Assembly (NCBI GenBank): GCA_023255835.1
Contig: JAGDVW010000005.1
Location: forward strand, 5,766-14,114
DNA: 8,349 nt
Reading direction: 5' to 3'
Origin: Candidatus Acetothermia bacterium
GTDB taxonomy: Bacteria > Bipolaricaulota > Bipolaricaulia > Bipolaricaulales > Bipolaricaulaceae
Position 1 is the first letter of the stretch. Each line of letters begins with the position of its first letter. Below, piece after piece: positions 7,122 through 8,349 of this stretch. The notes under the pieces are model-generated. The model saw only the letters and a list, made by a program, of their open reading frames with translations, was not told the DNA's origin and ran no database searches. The translations under genes were made by a program, and so were the position numbers.

Positions 7122-8230
7122 CCTAGCCCCTCCGGCACAACCAAAGCTGTTTGAGAAACGCGGCTGGCCCTGGCCACCCCCAAAATGAGGCCGACCAAGG
7201 CCAAGCTCACCACCACCGACGAGCCGCCGTAGCTCAGGAAGGGAAGGGTCAAGCCGGTGACGGGAACCACGCCCACCACCACCCCCAAATTGAGAACCGC
7301 CTGAAAACCCAAAAGGAAGGAAGCCCCGAAGGCATAAAGGGCGCCGAGCTTATCCGGAGCCCTTTTGGCCACAAGAAAACCGAGGACCACAAGGCTCACA
7401 TAAAGGGCGAGAAGGATGGACACCCCCAAAAAACCGACCTCCTCAGCGACCACGGCGAAAACGAAATCGTTGTGGGCGGAGGGAAGGTAAAAGAGCTTGG
7501 CCCGGGAAGCCCCAAGCCCGCGCCCAAAAATCCCTCCGGAACCGATGGCCAAGAGGGCCTGATAAAGCTGGTATCCCACGGTGTCTCGGTAGGCTTCGGG
7601 GTTGAGGAAGGCCAAAAACCTTTCCAGGCGATAGCGGGCGGAGAAAAGAAGGACAACGCTCATGGGAAGGGCTAAAAGGCCGGTGATGAGGAGGTGGCCG
7701 GTAGGAACCCCTCCCACCCAAAGGAGGAAGAGGGTGAGGCAGGCGTACACGAGGAGCATCCCGAAATCCGGCTGCAAGAGGAGGACTGCGCCGAAGGCGG
7801 CCAGGACCAAAAGGTGGGGGAAAAGGCCCTGCCTCGGATCCTCAAGGGAACGATCGCGGCGCACTAAGGAACCGGAAAGATAAAGGAGGAGCGCGAGTTT
7901 ACCGAATTCCGAGGGCTGGAGGTTCACTGGCCCAGCCTCCAGCCAGCGTCCGCCGGAACTCACCTGGGGAACGAGGGTGAGCAAGGTGAGAAAAAAAGAG
8001 CCGACGAGGAGGAGGTCGTCGAGGCCAAACCAGCGGTGATAGTCCACCCGCCAAAAAAGGAGGAGGGCGAGGAGGCCGAGGCCGGCAGCCGTGGCTTGGC
8101 GGCGGAGCATGGCCCAGGGATCGCCATAGAGCCGCGTGGAAACAGGAGTGGAGGCGGTGCTCACAAAGACCAGCCCCGCCAGGAGCAAAAAAGCCGCCAC
8201 CACCAAGACCCTTCCCTCCAGGCCGAGCAT
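7118..8230 (-). CDS. ftsW: FtsW, SEDS-family septal peptidoglycan glycosyltransferase
   Basis: FtsW polymerises lipid II into septal glycan strands together with a class B PBP (FtsI, not in this window). The 370-residue product is an integral membrane protein with about ten hydrophobic segments. Conserved SEDS features are GGRWLEAGPVNLQPSEFGKLA (93-112), QPDFGMLL (153-160), a large extracytoplasmic loop (~198-256) ending in LPSAHNDFVFAVVAEE (249-264) with Asp255 at the essential SEDS Asp position, and PFLSYGGSS (330-338). Position next to murG favours FtsW over RodA. ATG 8230 gives a normal short charged N-terminus but has no clear ribosome site and lies in a hairpin loop. A strong GGAGGGAAGG-type site sits just inside the gene, upstream of in-frame TTG 8206 and GTG 8203/8200; starting there would leave almost nothing before the first membrane segment, so I keep ATG 8230. 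Confidence 0.95.
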   Translation of the reverse strand: MLGLEGRVLVVAAFLLLAGLVFVSTASTPVSTRLYGDPWAMLRRQATAAGLGLLALLLFWRVDYHRWFGLDDLLLVGSFFLTLLTLVPQVSSGGRWLEAGPVNLQPSEFGKLALLLYLSGSLVRRDRSLEDPRQGLFPHLLVLAAFGAVLLLQPDFGMLLVYACLTLFLLWVGGVPTGHLLITGLLALPMSVVLLFSARYRLERFLAFLNPEAYRDTVGYQLYQALLAIGSGGIFGRGLGASRAKLFYLPSAHNDFVFAVVAEEVGFLGVSILLALYVSLVVLGFLVAKRAPDKLGALYAFGASFLLGFQAVLNLGVVVGVVPVTGLTLPFLSYGGSSVVVSLALVGLILGVARASRVSQTALVVPEGLG

Positions 8231-8247
8231 CGGGGAAAGTCTCGGCC
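8221..8247 (-). promoter_or_regulatory. Inverted repeat around the ftsW start codon
   Basis: On the ftsW mRNA strand GGCCGAG (8247-8241) and CTCGGCC (8227-8221) form a perfect 7-bp stem, extendable by two G-U pairs, around a 13-nt loop whose last three bases are the ATG. No ribosome site is visible in the loop or stem. The structure could limit or tune initiation; a role is inference, and a 7-bp repeat in G+C-rich DNA may be chance. Confidence 0.4.
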
Positions 8248-8259
8248 CACAATGCCTCT

Positions 8260-8292
8260 GGCCAAAGGAAAGGAAATCCCTGGGCCTTGGCC
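8260..8292. repeat. Imperfect inverted repeat in the ftsW leader
   Basis: The plus strand reads GGCCAAAGG (8260-8268) and CCTTGGCC (8285-8292), which pair with one bulged base across a 16-nt loop. Neither side is followed by a T tract, so it does not look like an intrinsic terminator. It lies in the only gap between genes in the minus-strand cluster (8231-8293), beside the hairpin at the ftsW start. I see no convincing -35/-10 pair in this gap. Confidence 0.35.
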
Positions 8293-8293
8293 G

Positions 8294-8349
8294 TCAGCGC
8301 CTTAAGAAGGTGCGGGAATTCCAGAATTTATGGGACAGCCGGGGCTTCC
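8294..8349 (-). CDS. 3' end of an upstream minus-strand gene, unidentified (murD expected by position)
   Basis: All three minus-strand frames stop within 8294-8330. The frame ending at TGA 8296-8294 (first whole codon at 8347) gives 17 residues, KPRLSHKFWNSRTFLRR, with 13 of 17 third positions G/C, like the neighbouring genes. The frame ending at TAA 8304-8302 has only 5 of 15, so I prefer the former. MurD would be expected here from usual dcw order, and its C-terminal region has an LSP...SF..F..RG pattern that this tail resembles only faintly. I do not name it; a non-coding spacer or a decayed end is also possible. Confidence 0.3.
   Translation of the reverse strand, partial: KPRLSHKFWNSRTFLRR

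Noticed and set aside
7899..8252. Minus-strand open frame overlapping the ftsW start in another frame (117 codons)
   Set aside because: It runs through the ftsW coding region out of frame, is Pro/Gly/Arg-rich, and has no motif; the ftsW frame carries the conserved SEDS residues.
1..8349. A novel defence, mobile or biosynthetic system
   Set aside because: Every stretch over 100 bases is accounted for by recognisable housekeeping genes; no transposase, integrase, direct-repeat array, tRNA or unfamiliar large protein is visible.

Overview
This is a G+C-rich bacterial chromosome segment carrying the distal half of a division and cell wall (dcw) cluster. Seven complete genes lie on the minus strand in the order ftsW, murG, murC, murB, ftsQ (divIB), ftsA, ftsZ. 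They are met by the 3' part of a glutamine-dependent NAD+ synthetase gene (nadE) on the plus strand. The proteins look like ordinary, full-length, functional family members. Compact proteins, very tight packing and Ala/Gly/Leu/Arg-rich composition suggest a streamlined, possibly thermophilic or uncultured lineage, but I cannot assign a phylum. Having murB between murC and ftsQ, where E. coli has ddlB, argues against a gammaproteobacterium.

Layout from left to right. Positions 1-903 (+) hold the C-terminal 300 codons of nadE. Positions 900-1964 (-) hold ftsZ, 1961-3196 ftsA, 3201-3869 ftsQ, 3866-4750 murB, 4702-6054 murC, 6051-7121 murG and 7118-8230 ftsW. From about 8231 to 8293 there is a short gap with two inverted repeats, one of them enclosing the ftsW start codon. 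The last ~56 bases look like the 3' end of another minus-strand gene, which by cluster order would be murD but is not identifiable.

How the genes work together. MurB makes UDP-MurNAc and MurC adds L-Ala to it. MurG (after MurD/E/F and MraY, outside the window) finishes lipid II at the inner face of the membrane. FtsW polymerises lipid II at the division site. FtsQ is the bitopic scaffold of the divisome, FtsA the membrane tether, and FtsZ the GTP-driven ring. Six of the seven genes are joined to the preceding one by overlaps or a 4-nt gap. Two junctions involve TTG codons within TTGA overlaps, and ftsZ has no clear Shine-Dalgarno of its own, so translational coupling is probably important. 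The cluster ends tail-to-tail against nadE with the two stop codons sharing one palindromic CTAG.

I found no mobile element, CRISPR array, RNA gene or unfamiliar system. The points worth a second look are details of gene boundaries, composition and a few residues, and the findings are scored accordingly.
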